From Candidatus Neomicrothrix sp. UBA2517 (GTDB lineage Bacteria > Actinomycetota > Acidimicrobiia > Acidimicrobiales > UBA8592): DNA of 45,633 nt. The stretch is taken from NCBI GenBank assembly GCA_002341185.1, contig DDNP01000007.1, positions 35,583-81,215 on the forward strand. Direction: 5' to 3'. Below, in pieces: positions 8,829 to 17,561 of the stretch. The notes beneath the pieces are model-generated. The model saw nothing but the letters and a program-made list of their open reading frames with translations, was not told where the DNA came from and made no database searches. A program made the translations under genes and the position numbers. How positions within the stretch are numbered: position 1 is the first letter of the stretch; each line of letters starts with the position of its first letter.

Positions 8829-11513
8829 CTACTTTGCTTCCGCCCACGTGGTTCCGGAGCTTATATTTACCTCAAGAGGCACTTGTAAGGAAAATGCAGA
8901 ACCCATTTCCTCAATGGTCAATAGCTCTGCTCGCTTCAGTTCGCTTGTCGGGCATTCAAGTATGACTTCATCATGGACTTGGAGGATTATGGAACTTTTT
9001 AAATTCTCATTTTTGAGTCGGCGGTTTAGATTTACAAGAGCTACTTTAAAAATATCTGCTGCTAGCCCTTGGATTCCGGCGTTCATGGCTTGACGTTCAG
9101 CCGCATTTCGTACTCTCGAATTAGATGACTTGAGTTCGGGTAACTTACGTTTTCGCCCAAAGAGTGTTTCAGTAAATCCTCTCTTTCTTGCTAGATCTAT
9201 AGCTTCGTCCATATAGTCCTTAACTGACGGAAAGGCAGCAAAGTAGTCCGATAAGATTTTGGCAGCTTCTCTGTTTTCTATACCCAAACGTTGCGCCAAT
9301 CCATATGCCTCCATTCCGTATGCAAGCCCATAGCTGACCATTTTAGCCTTTTCTCGTTGGGCTTTAGTTACCATTTCATCACTAATACCGAATACTCGAG
9401 CAGCTGTCGCAGTGTGAATATCTTGACCATCTTTGAAAGCTTTGATCAATCCTGGATCTGATGATAGATGGGCTATACAACGGAGTTCTATCTGATTGTA
9501 GTCTGCTACTAAAAGTTTGTGATTTTCTTTAGCTACAAAGACTTCTCGAAATAGTTTTCCCTTTTCTGTTCGTACCGGAATGTTATGAAGGTTCGGACTA
9601 ACTGAACTCAATCTTCCTGTAACAGTGACTGTTTGATGAAAAATCGCTCTTATTCTTTGATCACTGTCAATCTCATTTATTAGGCCTTGTCCGTAGGTTG
9701 AGCGCAATTTCTCTACTTCTCTATACTCTAAAAGTTTCTCTATGATCGGATGGTCACCCCTCATTTTCTCAAGAGTCTGGGCATCTGTGCTATAACCTGT
9801 TTTAGTTTTCTTCCGAGGTTCTAAATTTAAATCAGTAAATAAGACTTGTTGTAACTGCTTTGTCGAATTCACATTAAATTCCTGTCCGGCTAATTTATGG
9901 ATCTTTTCTCTCGCATCAGAAACTTCACCCTCTAGTCGATTACGCAAGTTTTTCAAACTCTCTAAATCAACTTGTATCCCAGTAAATTCCATTTCAGCCA
10001 AAACGTAGATTAAGGGTACTTCAATTTCGTCATGAAGCTTTTCTAAGCCTTCCTCTTCGATAAGGATTTGCAAGGGCTTGAACAACAGAGCGATTGATGC
10101 AGCTTCAATTGCCAATTCCGTCATATTGGAATCACCTTGAGATTCGAGATCAAGCTGCCCATCTGGAATTTCTTTTCCCGTTTTGACAGATACTTCTGCG
10201 ATTTCTAGTAATAAATCATTTAGTAAATATGAATTACGAGAAGGGTTGAGGAGATAAGCCGCAACTTCTGTATCCATTACAATTTTGGGTACAGGAAGGT
10301 CTATAGCAAGCAAAGAACGAATTAGCGGTTTAAGCCCATGACCTACAACGCCTGCGCCTCGCTGCAGGAATTGCGCAAATAGATTAGAGATTTTCGGATC
10401 ATCAAGGTAGCTGAATGGAAACCAAGCTGAACCACCATCGGAAGGGTCACGCCCCAAAGCAAAACCCGAAAGAGTATTCTCACCTGCTTTCCAGCTCGCA
10501 GAAAGCGCTATAGGAGTTTCACAATTTTCTATTTCGCCCAGTAAAGACATTAAGCTTTTGCTATCAGTCAAAGTCATGCAGTGATTTTCTAAATCTAAAT
10601 CTCGTTGACCGCTACCGGAATCATCTATCTCTAAGGAGACTCCAAACGCGTCATTCAGTCTTTTCGTGAGTGTTCGCAGTTCGAAATCCTGAAAGAAAAC
10701 CCGTATTATCTCATCATCACGTTCACCCATTTGAAGGTTTTCTACCTCAACCCCAAGGGGCACATCCCTGATTAGGGTCATTACTTCCTCGTTTAGCCGA
10801 GCTAAATTCTCATTTGAAAGTAAATTCTCTTTGAGTTTTGGAGTCTGTTGATCAGCAGATTCAAATATCCTGTCCAGAGTTCCGAATTCGTTCACCAATT
10901 TTGCTGCAGTTTTCTCTCCTACTCCAGTGACACCGGGAAGATTATCTGATTTATCTCCTCGAAGAGCTGCGTATTTGACATAATCATGAGGGGCCACACC
11001 AGTCCGTTCCTTAATAGCCTCTTCATCAAATAAAATATAATCCGAGACCCCTCTTCGGTTATATAGGACTTTTATATAAGGATCTTCAACAAGTTGGTAG
11101 CTATCTCGGTCTCCAGTAATAACAGTTGCTTTCACATTTGCTTCTCTTGCTTTCGTTGCAAGAGTGGCGAGAATATCGTCAGCTTCATAACCTTTAAGTT
11201 CAATAGTTTGGATTCCCATTGAAGGCAGAATTTCTTTTATCTTCGGTATCTGTTGCAAAAGGTCGTCAGGTGTTTTCGCTCTGCCTGCTTTGTAGGTAGC
11301 AACTCTTTCGTGCCTGAAGGTGGGGTGGGGCAGGTCAAAGGCTACTGCTAGGCCATCTGGTTTATGGTCAGCTATTAAATTAAATAGCATTGTCAAGAAA
11401 CCATAAATCGCTCCCGTCGGATGACCATTTGAGGTTCTCATATCTGCTTCATTTAGAGCGAAAAAAGCTCGGTATACAAGAGAATTTCCATCCAACAACA
11501 TAAGCGTTTTCAT
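8829..11513 (-). CDS. polA: DNA polymerase I
   Basis: Pol I processes Okazaki fragments and fills repair gaps. The 894-residue protein has three parts. The N-terminal 5'-3' flap nuclease (about 1-300) carries LLDGNSLVYRAFFAL, TVITGDRDSYQL and the helix-hairpin-helix LPGVTGVGEKTA. The central domain corresponds to the 3'-5' exonuclease but lacks the first acidic motif (IALSASWKAG where proofreaders have D-x-E), so proofreading is probably lost, as in other actinobacteria. The C-terminal polymerase has motif A DYNQIELR, the O-helix KAKMVSYGLAYG with Tyr at the ddNTP-discrimination position, and motif C VHDEV. The ATG at 11513 has a good AGGAAAG. It follows pdtaR after 6 bp. Confidence 0.98.
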   Translation of the reverse strand: MKTLMLLDGNSLVYRAFFALNEADMRTSNGHPTGAIYGFLTMLFNLIADHKPDGLAVAFDLPHPTFRHERVATYKAGRAKTPDDLLQQIPKIKEILPSMGIQTIELKGYEADDILATLATKAREANVKATVITGDRDSYQLVEDPYIKVLYNRRGVSDYILFDEEAIKERTGVAPHDYVKYAALRGDKSDNLPGVTGVGEKTAAKLVNEFGTLDRIFESADQQTPKLKENLLSNENLARLNEEVMTLIRDVPLGVEVENLQMGERDDEIIRVFFQDFELRTLTKRLNDAFGVSLEIDDSGSGQRDLDLENHCMTLTDSKSLMSLLGEIENCETPIALSASWKAGENTLSGFALGRDPSDGGSAWFPFSYLDDPKISNLFAQFLQRGAGVVGHGLKPLIRSLLAIDLPVPKIVMDTEVAAYLLNPSRNSYLLNDLLLEIAEVSVKTGKEIPDGQLDLESQGDSNMTELAIEAASIALLFKPLQILIEEEGLEKLHDEIEVPLIYVLAEMEFTGIQVDLESLKNLRNRLEGEVSDAREKIHKLAGQEFNVNSTKQLQQVLFTDLNLEPRKKTKTGYSTDAQTLEKMRGDHPIIEKLLEYREVEKLRSTYGQGLINEIDSDQRIRAIFHQTVTVTGRLSSVSPNLHNIPVRTEKGKLFREVFVAKENHKLLVADYNQIELRCIAHLSSDPGLIKAFKDGQDIHTATAARVFGISDEMVTKAQREKAKMVSYGLAYGMEAYGLAQRLGIENREAAKILSDYFAAFPSVKDYMDEAIDLARKRGFTETLFGRKRKLPELKSSNSRVRNAAERQAMNAGIQGLAADIFKVALVNLNRRLKNENLKSSIILQVHDEVILECPTSELKRAELLTIEEMGSAFSLQVPLEVNISSGTTWAEAK

Positions 11514-11519
11514 ACTTTC

Positions 11520-12128
11520 CTACCTGTTCTCCTCATGAAGTTCATTGCCGATAATTGAAACTTCCGAAAGGGTACCTTCTGCTATTGCCTTCATGGTAGT
11601 CCTATCTTCCATCGCTTTCTTCTGAAGGTATCTGTAAGCATCACTTTCTCTGAGTCCATATTTATCTATTAGTAACCCCTTAGCCCGTTCAATTAACTTC
11701 CTTGTTTCTAGATCTTCTCTTAGGAGAGTTCTCTCTTCTTTCAATTCTGAAATTTCTTTGAACCTCCCTAACGCCAGTTCAATAGCAGGAACGAGATCAC
11801 TAATCTGAAATGGTTTCACCAAGTAAGCTAGAACACCTGCATTGCTTGCTTCCTGAATTAATTCCTGCTGACTGAAGGCGGTCAGCAGAATAACTGCAGC
11901 TAACCCCTCATCTGTGATGATTTTTGCCGCATCAATTCCGTTCATTCCAGGCATTTTAATGTCGAGAATAACAAGATCTGGTTTAAGATTCCTAACAAGG
12001 TCAATTGCTTCATCACCTCGCCCTGTTTCTCCAACTACCTGATACCCTTCTGACTCAAGGCTCTCTATCAGGTCCAATCTTATAATCGCTTCATCTTCTG
12101 CAACTAAGACTTTGATACGGTTACTCAT
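11520..12128 (-). CDS. pdtaR: ANTAR-domain response regulator, PdtaR type
   Basis: A two-component regulator that acts on RNA. The receiver domain (about 1-120) has acidic residues E11 and D12, phospho-acceptor Asp56 in LVILDIKMPG, Thr83 in LLTAF and Lys105 in YLVKPF. The ANTAR domain follows (about 135-190; KLIERAKGLLIDKYG, then DAYRYLQKKAM). ANTAR domains bind tandem hairpins in nascent mRNA and prevent termination. In mycobacteria PdtaR is phosphorylated by the kinase PdtaS; no kinase gene is in this window. The ATG at 12128 overlaps the stop of the upstream coiled-coil gene by 8 bp, and polA follows 6 bp downstream. This pdtaR-polA neighbourhood resembles the mycobacterial one. Confidence 0.93.
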   Translation of the reverse strand: MSNRIKVLVAEDEAIIRLDLIESLESEGYQVVGETGRGDEAIDLVRNLKPDLVILDIKMPGMNGIDAAKIITDEGLAAVILLTAFSQQELIQEASNAGVLAYLVKPFQISDLVPAIELALGRFKEISELKEERTLLREDLETRKLIERAKGLLIDKYGLRESDAYRYLQKKAMEDRTTMKAIAEGTLSEVSIIGNELHEENR

Positions 12129-12429
12129 CCCCTAACCCCAGTTGATCTAAATATTGATCCTGAAGTACTTCAATTTTTTTAATCTGGTTTTCAAGAGAGC
12201 CCTTATGCTTTCTCATAGATTCGGCATGCTTACTTGCCTCCCTATGCTTTTGGTCAGCAAGAGGTGTTTCTGAGACTAACGACCGTAACCTTGCCTCATC
12301 AGCTTCCTCTTGAAAATGCAATAATTGTTCTTCGGCTACCTTTAATTCTTCTCGAAGTTGTCTCAACCGTAGTGCAGTATCTGCTAATTTCTTCTTCAGT
12401 ATTCTTTGAGGCACAGGCGTATCATACAT
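12121..12429 (-). CDS. small predicted coiled-coil protein, unknown function
   Basis: A 102-residue protein I do not recognise. It is very rich in Lys, Arg, Glu and Gln. Long heptad-like helices cover most of it (KKKLADTALRLRQLREELK, then MRKHKGSLENQIKKIEVLQD), with no membrane segment, cysteine pair or signal peptide. Its 8-bp overlap with pdtaR suggests translational coupling. It may therefore work with the regulator, but that is only inferred from position. The ATG at 12429 has no strong ribosome binding site. The reading frame looks genuine because it is compositionally coherent and fits the operon exactly. Confidence 0.68.
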   Translation of the reverse strand: MYDTPVPQRILKKKLADTALRLRQLREELKVAEEQLLHFQEEADEARLRSLVSETPLADQKHREASKHAESMRKHKGSLENQIKKIEVLQDQYLDQLGLGDE

Positions 12430-12538
12430 CAGTTAACTTTCGGAAATATGATGTTTCATCAACTATTAAGCTTGTTATAAGGACCTTAACAATATGAGCT
12501 TTCACGAATTATCTAGCAATGCATCAAATAAGATTTAG

Positions 12539-12622
12539 TGCCCGGGGCGGGACTTGAACCCGCACTCCCCGGAGGGAAAGGGATTTTGAATCCCCCGCGT
12601 CTGCCGATTCCGCCACCCGGGC
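12539..12622 (-). tRNA. tRNA-Leu (anticodon CAA)
   Basis: An 84-nt tRNA with a long variable arm. Acceptor arms GCCCGGG (ending at 12622) and CCCGGGC (12540-12546) pair perfectly, with A as discriminator. The D-arm reads TGGCGGAATCGGCAGACGC, typical of leucine tRNAs. The anticodon CAA is at 12586-12588 between GGGGA/TCCC-type arms and reads UUG. The T-arm is GCGGG-TTCAAGT-CCCGC. CCA is not encoded (CTA follows the discriminator), so a CCA-adding enzyme is needed. No clear terminator follows; it may be cotranscribed with the downstream coiled-coil/pdtaR/polA genes. Confidence 0.96.
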
Positions 12623-12630
12623 AGGCTGCC

Positions 12631-12636
12631 AGTGTA
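12631..12636 (-). promoter_or_regulatory. possible -10 box for tRNA-Leu
   Basis: On the minus strand this reads TACACT, nine bases before the mature tRNA 5' end, a spacing that suits transcription starting close to the tRNA. No good -35 hexamer lies 16-18 bp upstream (the nearest is TTGCTT at 15 bp spacing), so the call is tentative. Confidence 0.35.
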
Positions 12637-12844
12637 CCAAACATGCTAATAAAGCAATGGAGTTTCATCGATAGAACTCTGAATACGCTACGAACGGACC
12701 TTCTGTAAACTATCGCTAGCTACCGCTCTACCTTGAAGTAACGTTCAATCTGCAAACTTACAAGAAGAGAAAAATTTGCAAAATAAAAGTAAAAGAACAC
12801 ACAGTTACGGGCCAGAACAATTAAAGTCATTTGAAGGTTAAATA

Positions 12845-14026
12845 ATGATTGTTTTTACTTACCCGGGTCAAGGGTCGCAGAAAAAAGGCATGGGACAGGA
12901 GTGGGTAAACCACCCGTCTTGGGAATTAGTCCAAGATGCATCGATAATCTCTGGGAGGGATTTATCTCTGTTGCTTCTTGAAGCTGACGATGCTGAGTTG
13001 AAAGAGACGAAAAATGCCCAACTAGCCACGTTCTTGACATCAATGGTAATTTTTGATGCTCTGCAGCGAGTCGGGGTTGAAGCCGCTGCTCATGCTGGTC
13101 ATAGCTTAGGCGAATATAGCGCTCTGACTGCCTCTGGAGCCTTAGGCTTTGAAGACGCTGTAACATTAGTTACCGAACGAGGTGAAGCTATGCAAGTTTG
13201 TGCTGAATCTCATGCGGGAACAATGGCAGCGGTACTAGGGCTTGATGATGAACTAGTTGAAAGCGCATGCCATAGAGTTGATGATGATGTTTGGGTCGCT
13301 AACTACAACGCTCCTGGGCAGGTGGTTATTGCAGGTTCACATTCAGGAATCGACTTTGCTTCTGAAGTCGCTAAGGAGCTTGGAGCCAAACGTGCTATGA
13401 AATTACCTGTATCTGGCGCTTTTCACACACCTTTTATGGAGCCGGCTAGAGATCGCCTTCGAAACGCAATTGACAGTATTGAATTCAGGAAGCCTGATCA
13501 TCCAGTATTCGCAAACGTTGATGCTATTGGCCATGAAAATGGGTCTGAATGGCCAGCACTTCTGTCTTCGCAGCTAACAAGCCCTGTTCGTTGGAAACAG
13601 ATACTCCACCAGCTAGGTGGATCAGGTTTCACGACTTTCGTTGAAGTCGGCCCGGGTTCTGTATTGACGGGAATGGCGAAGAGAACTTTAAAGGATTCAT
13701 CAACTATTTCAATAAGCTCACCGAATGATATTGATAAGTTATTAGAAATGATCTCTGGAAAACAGGCCACAATTCCAGATGCACATGAAGGTGAACATCT
13801 ATTTGCGACGGAGAGGCTCGTGGTAAGTCCGTGTGCTGGCATATTTTCACCGACTGGAATAGATTTAACTGGTAAGAGCATCGAAACAGGTTTTCTTTTG
13901 GGACATGTAAACGAAACTGAAGTTAGAAGCGCGTTTTCTGGCGAGATACAAGGCTTTCTTGCCGTTGAAGGAGAGCGAGTTACTTCTAGTCAACCCATAG
14001 CATGGTTGAGGATTCTAAAAAAATGA
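12845..14026 (+). CDS. fabD: malonyl-CoA:ACP transacylase with C-terminal biotinyl/lipoyl-like domain
   Basis: FabD moves malonyl from CoA to acyl carrier protein, feeding fatty acid synthesis. Residues 1-304 form the acyltransferase: GQGSQ at 8-12, nucleophile Ser87 in GHSLGE, His194 in SGAFHTP, and VEVGPGSVL near 267-274. The usual length is about 310, but this protein has 393. The extra C-terminal segment (about 324-390) has the two-half layout of a biotinyl/lipoyl barrel: VVSPCAGIFSP, then VRSAFSGEIQGFLAVEGERV and a final QPIAWL. The modifiable lysine is missing (HVNETEVRS replaces the EAMKM-type turn). The ATG at 12845 follows GAAGG at 7 nt. It is the first gene of the fab operon, and its stop overlaps the fabH start (ATGA). 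Confidence 0.95.
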   Translation: MIVFTYPGQGSQKKGMGQEWVNHPSWELVQDASIISGRDLSLLLLEADDAELKETKNAQLATFLTSMVIFDALQRVGVEAAAHAGHSLGEYSALTASGALGFEDAVTLVTERGEAMQVCAESHAGTMAAVLGLDDELVESACHRVDDDVWVANYNAPGQVVIAGSHSGIDFASEVAKELGAKRAMKLPVSGAFHTPFMEPARDRLRNAIDSIEFRKPDHPVFANVDAIGHENGSEWPALLSSQLTSPVRWKQILHQLGGSGFTTFVEVGPGSVLTGMAKRTLKDSSTISISSPNDIDKLLEMISGKQATIPDAHEGEHLFATERLVVSPCAGIFSPTGIDLTGKSIETGFLLGHVNETEVRSAFSGEIQGFLAVEGERVTSSQPIAWLRILKK

Positions 14027-14967
14027 ATATTGATCTCGGAAACAAGGGGATGATAACCGGTTGGGGAACAGCTTTGGGGACTAAGGTCATCACGAATCAT
14101 GACCTTGCTTTACGAATGGATACATCAGATGAGTGGATAAGGGAGCGAACAGGGATCGTAGAGCGCAGGATAGGTGGGACAACAGCAGAATTAGCTGTGG
14201 AGGCAGCACATAATGCCCTCAAAGTAGCTAACTGTTCTGCAAGCGACATTGATTTGTTGATCTTGGCTACCACCACACCTGATGACCAAGTTCCGGCAAC
14301 TTCTGCGATGGTTCAACATCTTCTCGGTCTGAATTGTGGTGCTATGGATATAAATGCAGCGTGCAGCGGATTTGTATATTCCCTAGTCACTGGTTTTGGC
14401 ATGCTGGCTCTAGGACATAAACGTATTTTGGTTATCGGTTCTGAGACTCTTTCGCGCATAACAGATTGGGAAGACCGCTCTACAGCAATTTTATTTGGTG
14501 ACGGTGCTGGAGCTCTCGTAATCGAGCAGTCCGCTACTAAGAATGCTCTTCTTGGGTGGAATTTGGGTTGTGATGGCTCACTTCGAGACATCCTTTTCGC
14601 TGATATTGGTGGAACTATCGTCATGTCTGGCCAAGAAGTCTTCCGCAAGGCAGTAATTGCTATGACCGAATCCGCTGAAGCTTCAATAGAAAATGCCGGA
14701 TTAACGCCTGATGACATTGCATATGTAATCCCGCATCAAGCGAATATAAGAATTATTGAAAGTGCAATGAAACGGCTCAAGATACCACTTGATAAAGCTG
14801 TCTCCATTCTTCATAAAACAGGAAATACATCCTCGGCTTCTATTCCATTAGCGTTAGTCGATGCTGTTCACGATGGAAGAATTCAGAAAGGCCACAATAT
14901 TCTCTTGGTCGGATTTGGAGCTGGGATGACATCAGCAAGTGCCATCCTCAATTGGGGTGAGTCCTAA
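14023..14967 (+). CDS. fabH: beta-ketoacyl-ACP synthase III
   Basis: FabH starts fatty acid chains by condensing an acyl-CoA with malonyl-ACP. The catalytic triad is complete: Cys114 in NAACSGF, His238 in IPHQAN and Asn268 in KTGNTS. The FGDGAGA glycine-rich turn is also present, and the 314-residue length is normal. I place the start at the ATG at 14023, which overlaps the fabD stop as ATGA and has GAGGA 10 nt upstream. A frame extension to an ATG at 14002 would sit inside fabD and bury that ribosome binding site. The choice of acetyl or branched primers cannot be read from sequence alone. Confidence 0.96.
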   Translation: MNIDLGNKGMITGWGTALGTKVITNHDLALRMDTSDEWIRERTGIVERRIGGTTAELAVEAAHNALKVANCSASDIDLLILATTTPDDQVPATSAMVQHLLGLNCGAMDINAACSGFVYSLVTGFGMLALGHKRILVIGSETLSRITDWEDRSTAILFGDGAGALVIEQSATKNALLGWNLGCDGSLRDILFADIGGTIVMSGQEVFRKAVIAMTESAEASIENAGLTPDDIAYVIPHQANIRIIESAMKRLKIPLDKAVSILHKTGNTSSASIPLALVDAVHDGRIQKGHNILLVGFGAGMTSASAILNWGES

Positions 14968-15671
14968 TGGGTAAAGTAGCCCTAATCACAGGCGCAAATC
15001 GAGGCATCGGGTTCGCTATTGCTCAGAAACTCCACGATGACGGCTTCACAGTAATAGGGACACATAGAACCGCAAAGCCTAGCGGTGGCAAATTCCACTC
15101 TGTCTCTTGTGATATAACTATTCCAGAAAGTATCGAATCTGCTTTTTCTTCGATAGAAGAAGAGTTCGGCCCCGTTCAAGTCCTCATAGCTAATGCAGGG
15201 ATAACAAAAGACAACTTATTGCCAAGAATGTCTGAAGAAGATTTCACTTCGGTAATTGATGCAAATCTAACTTCTGCCTACCGCCTAACCAAAAGGGCTA
15301 TTAAACCGATGATGAAAGAGAAATGGGGTCGAATAATTCTTTTATCATCAGTTGTAGCTTCTGCTGGGCAAGCAGGACAAGCAAACTATGCTGCTTCGAA
15401 AGCAGGGCTCGTGGGTTTCGGAAGGTCGTTAGCTAAGGAATTCGCTTCTAGAAATATAACTACAAATATCGTTGCTCCAGGACCTATCATGACTGACATG
15501 ATTTCCTCTCTATCTGACAAACAACAAGAGTCGATTCTAAAGTCAGTTCCTCTTCGGAGATTTGGTGAGACAAGCGAAATAGCTGCGACCGTATCATTCC
15601 TAGCAAGCAAAAATGCAGGCTATATCACGGGAGCTATTATCCCTGTTGATGGCGGACTTGGCATTTCGTAA
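14967..15671 (+). CDS. fabG: 3-oxoacyl-ACP reductase
   Basis: FabG reduces beta-ketoacyl-ACP with NADPH in the first reduction of each elongation round. The 234-residue short-chain dehydrogenase has the cofactor motif TGANRGIG (8-15), NAGIT (76-80), Ser128 and the YAASK pair Tyr141/Lys145. The C-terminus YITGAIIPVDGGLGIS is typical for FabG. The start codon shares one base with the fabH stop (TAATG), showing translational coupling. Its place between fabH and acpP makes a fatty acid role far more likely than another SDR activity. Confidence 0.95.
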   Translation: MGKVALITGANRGIGFAIAQKLHDDGFTVIGTHRTAKPSGGKFHSVSCDITIPESIESAFSSIEEEFGPVQVLIANAGITKDNLLPRMSEEDFTSVIDANLTSAYRLTKRAIKPMMKEKWGRIILLSSVVASAGQAGQANYAASKAGLVGFGRSLAKEFASRNITTNIVAPGPIMTDMISSLSDKQQESILKSVPLRRFGETSEIAATVSFLASKNAGYITGAIIPVDGGLGIS

Positions 15672-15707
15672 CATCTAAGATGTAGATAAAGAAAGGGAAA
15701 TAAAAAA

Positions 15708-15944
15708 ATGAGCGATGAAAACTTTGAACGATTTAAGCGTTGCGCTGTGGATGTATTGTCAGTAGAAGCTGATCAAATCACGCCAGAAGCGAAATTTGCT
15801 GAAGATCTAGACGCAGACAGCCTTGACTTGGTTGAGCTTGTAATGGAACTTGAAGAAGAGTTTGACATAACTGTTGAAGAGGAAGAACTTCAAGACTTAC
15901 CTACTATAGGTGACGCCTATAAGCTGATATCTAACAAACTGTAA
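15708..15944 (+). CDS. acpP: acyl carrier protein
   Basis: A 78-residue acidic four-helix carrier protein. Ser38 in DADSLD is the site that receives the 4'-phosphopantetheine arm on which fatty acids are built. Helix II and the acidic stretch EEEFDITVEEEEL form the usual partner-binding surface. The ATG at 15708 follows AAGGGA, the best ribosome binding site in this operon, and the only real spacer of the operon (36 bp) lies in front of it; this fits the high ACP level cells need. The stop overlaps the fabF start (TAATG). Confidence 0.97.
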   Translation: MSDENFERFKRCAVDVLSVEADQITPEAKFAEDLDADSLDLVELVMELEEEFDITVEEEELQDLPTIGDAYKLISNKL

Positions 15945-17116
15945 TGAAAACTCGCATAGCCATAACCGGTATTGGAGTTGTTTCTAATGCCGGGGTTGGG
16001 AGTGAACTGTTCTGGGATGCGCTATTGACTGGGGTCCCTAATCACGGGTTTTCAGTTGAAAATTTTGATCCACTACCCTTTTTTGAAGGGAATTCTAAAG
16101 AAGCTCGTAGAGCAGATAGATTTCAACAATTTGCCCTTGCTGCAGCCCATGAAGCGACCACTCAAGCTGGTGACTTCGTAACTGATGCTGATTTAGCTGG
16201 TTCAATGATCGGAACTGGCGTAGGGGGGCTGGGAACTCTTGAAAATCAGGTAGGTGTTCTTGCTGAGAAAGGGCCACGAAGAGTGTCGCCTTTCCTCGTG
16301 CCTATGATGATGGCCAACGCTGCTTCTGCAAGTGTGTCAATGAAGTACGGACTTAAAGGACCTTGCGAAACAATAGTAACAGCTTGTGCGGCAGGAACTC
16401 ACTCAATTGGTCGTGCGGCGGACCTAATTAGATCCGGCAAAGTTAAAGCAATGGTGGCAGGAGGAGCAGAAGCCGCTCTTACTCCTTGCGGTACTCAAGG
16501 GTTTATCAATATGACAGCTGTTTCCAGCAAAGGAATTAGCAGACCATTTGACACTGAACGCGATGGGTTCATGCAGTCTGAGGGCGCTGGAGTTCTAGTG
16601 ATGGAAGAATGGGAACATGCCAAATCGCGTGGAGCTAAAGTGTTGGCTGAATTTCTTGGATCAGCTAGCACAGCGGATGCACATCATATAACAGCTCCGG
16701 CTCCAGGAGGAAATGGAGCTATACGATGCATGGAGTCAGCAATTGCTGATGCTAATTTGGATCCCTCTGACATTTTGCAGATTAACGCTCATGGTACCTC
16801 TACTCCTCTTAATGATGCTGCTGAAGCTTCAGCTATTTCAAATGTGTTTAAGGATCATCAACCTTTCGTGACAGGCACAAAAGGTGTTGCGGGTCATTCC
16901 CTTGGAGCTGCTGGCGCAATTGAAGCAGTTGCAGTGATACTTTCAATGCTTCATGAAACCATACCTTTGACTCACGGGACCGAAAACATTGATCCTGAAT
17001 TCAATAGTTTGAACCTAGTTTATACTGATTCCATAATGTGGAAACCTGGACCAACTATCAGCAACTCGTTTGGGTTTGGCGGCCATAACGGGTCAATTGT
17101 GCTCGGGCCTGCTTGA
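15944..17116 (+). CDS. fabF: beta-ketoacyl-ACP synthase II
   Basis: FabF elongates acyl-ACP by decarboxylative condensation with malonyl-ACP. The Cys-His-His site is intact: Cys148 in TACAAGTHS, His283 in NAHGTSTPLND and His318 in VAGHSLGAAG. At 390 residues it is slightly shorter than most FabF proteins (about 410). Translation is coupled to acpP through TAATG. It is the last plus-strand gene of the operon and its TGA lies 4 bp from the fabZ stop on the other strand, so the two transcripts must meet here. No terminator hairpin fits in the gap. Confidence 0.96.
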   Translation: MKTRIAITGIGVVSNAGVGSELFWDALLTGVPNHGFSVENFDPLPFFEGNSKEARRADRFQQFALAAAHEATTQAGDFVTDADLAGSMIGTGVGGLGTLENQVGVLAEKGPRRVSPFLVPMMMANAASASVSMKYGLKGPCETIVTACAAGTHSIGRAADLIRSGKVKAMVAGGAEAALTPCGTQGFINMTAVSSKGISRPFDTERDGFMQSEGAGVLVMEEWEHAKSRGAKVLAEFLGSASTADAHHITAPAPGGNGAIRCMESAIADANLDPSDILQINAHGTSTPLNDAAEASAISNVFKDHQPFVTGTKGVAGHSLGAAGAIEAVAVILSMLHETIPLTHGTENIDPEFNSLNLVYTDSIMWKPGPTISNSFGFGGHNGSIVLGPA

Positions 17117-17120
17117 TCAA

Positions 17121-17546
17121 TTATCTCTCAACAGCTACGAACATTAAATCTGCCGAGCAAGCAAGTTTTCCGTTGACTGACGCTTCTCCGTATGCTTTGC
17201 CACCTCGGGAGGACAGACGCAATACTTCCACTCGAAGTGTAAGAATATCGCCTGGAATTACCTGTTGTCTGAAACGGGCATTTTCAAGACCACCAAACAG
17301 CGGCAATTTATCTTTGAATCGGTTATCTTGCAGGACTACATAAGCTCCTAGTTGAGCAATAGACTCACACATGAGGACACCTGGTAGCGTTGGGCGACCC
17401 GGAAAGTGACCTTGAAAGAAATATTCACTTCCGTCCAGAACCCATATAGCTTCTGCTGATTCATTTTTTTGTAAGTCAGTGATCTCAGTAATAAATAAGA
17501 ACGGATCTCTATGGGGAAGAATGTTTGCTGGTTGTGGAAAGGTCAT
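17121..17546 (-). CDS. fabZ: 3-hydroxyacyl-ACP dehydratase, FabZ type
   Basis: A hot-dog-fold dehydratase that removes water from 3-hydroxyacyl-ACP, the step between FabG and the enoyl reductase. Diagnostic segments are LPHRDPFLF (10-18), FFQGHFPGRPTLPGV with catalytic His47, and CESIAQLGA with Glu61. The length of 141 residues is normal. I start at the ATG at 17546; a TTG three codons upstream is possible. No Shine-Dalgarno is visible, and a strong inverted repeat ends only 15 nt upstream. It supplies the enzyme missing from the fab operon but is encoded on the opposite strand, downstream of the HU gene. Confidence 0.93.
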   Translation of the reverse strand: MTFPQPANILPHRDPFLFITEITDLQKNESAEAIWVLDGSEYFFQGHFPGRPTLPGVLMCESIAQLGAYVVLQDNRFKDKLPLFGGLENARFRQQVIPGDILTLRVEVLRLSSRGGKAYGEASVNGKLACSADLMFVAVER

Positions 17547-17561
17547 AATGCCCAAAACTGA

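Noticed and set aside
12639..12844. Promoter of the fab operon
   Set aside because: Several AT-rich hexamers occur (e.g. TAAACT at 12706), but none has a matching -35 at correct spacing, so no call is made.
12855..13881. Minus-strand frames across fabD
   Set aside because: They are antisense to a conserved gene with full catalytic residues and have no start signals.
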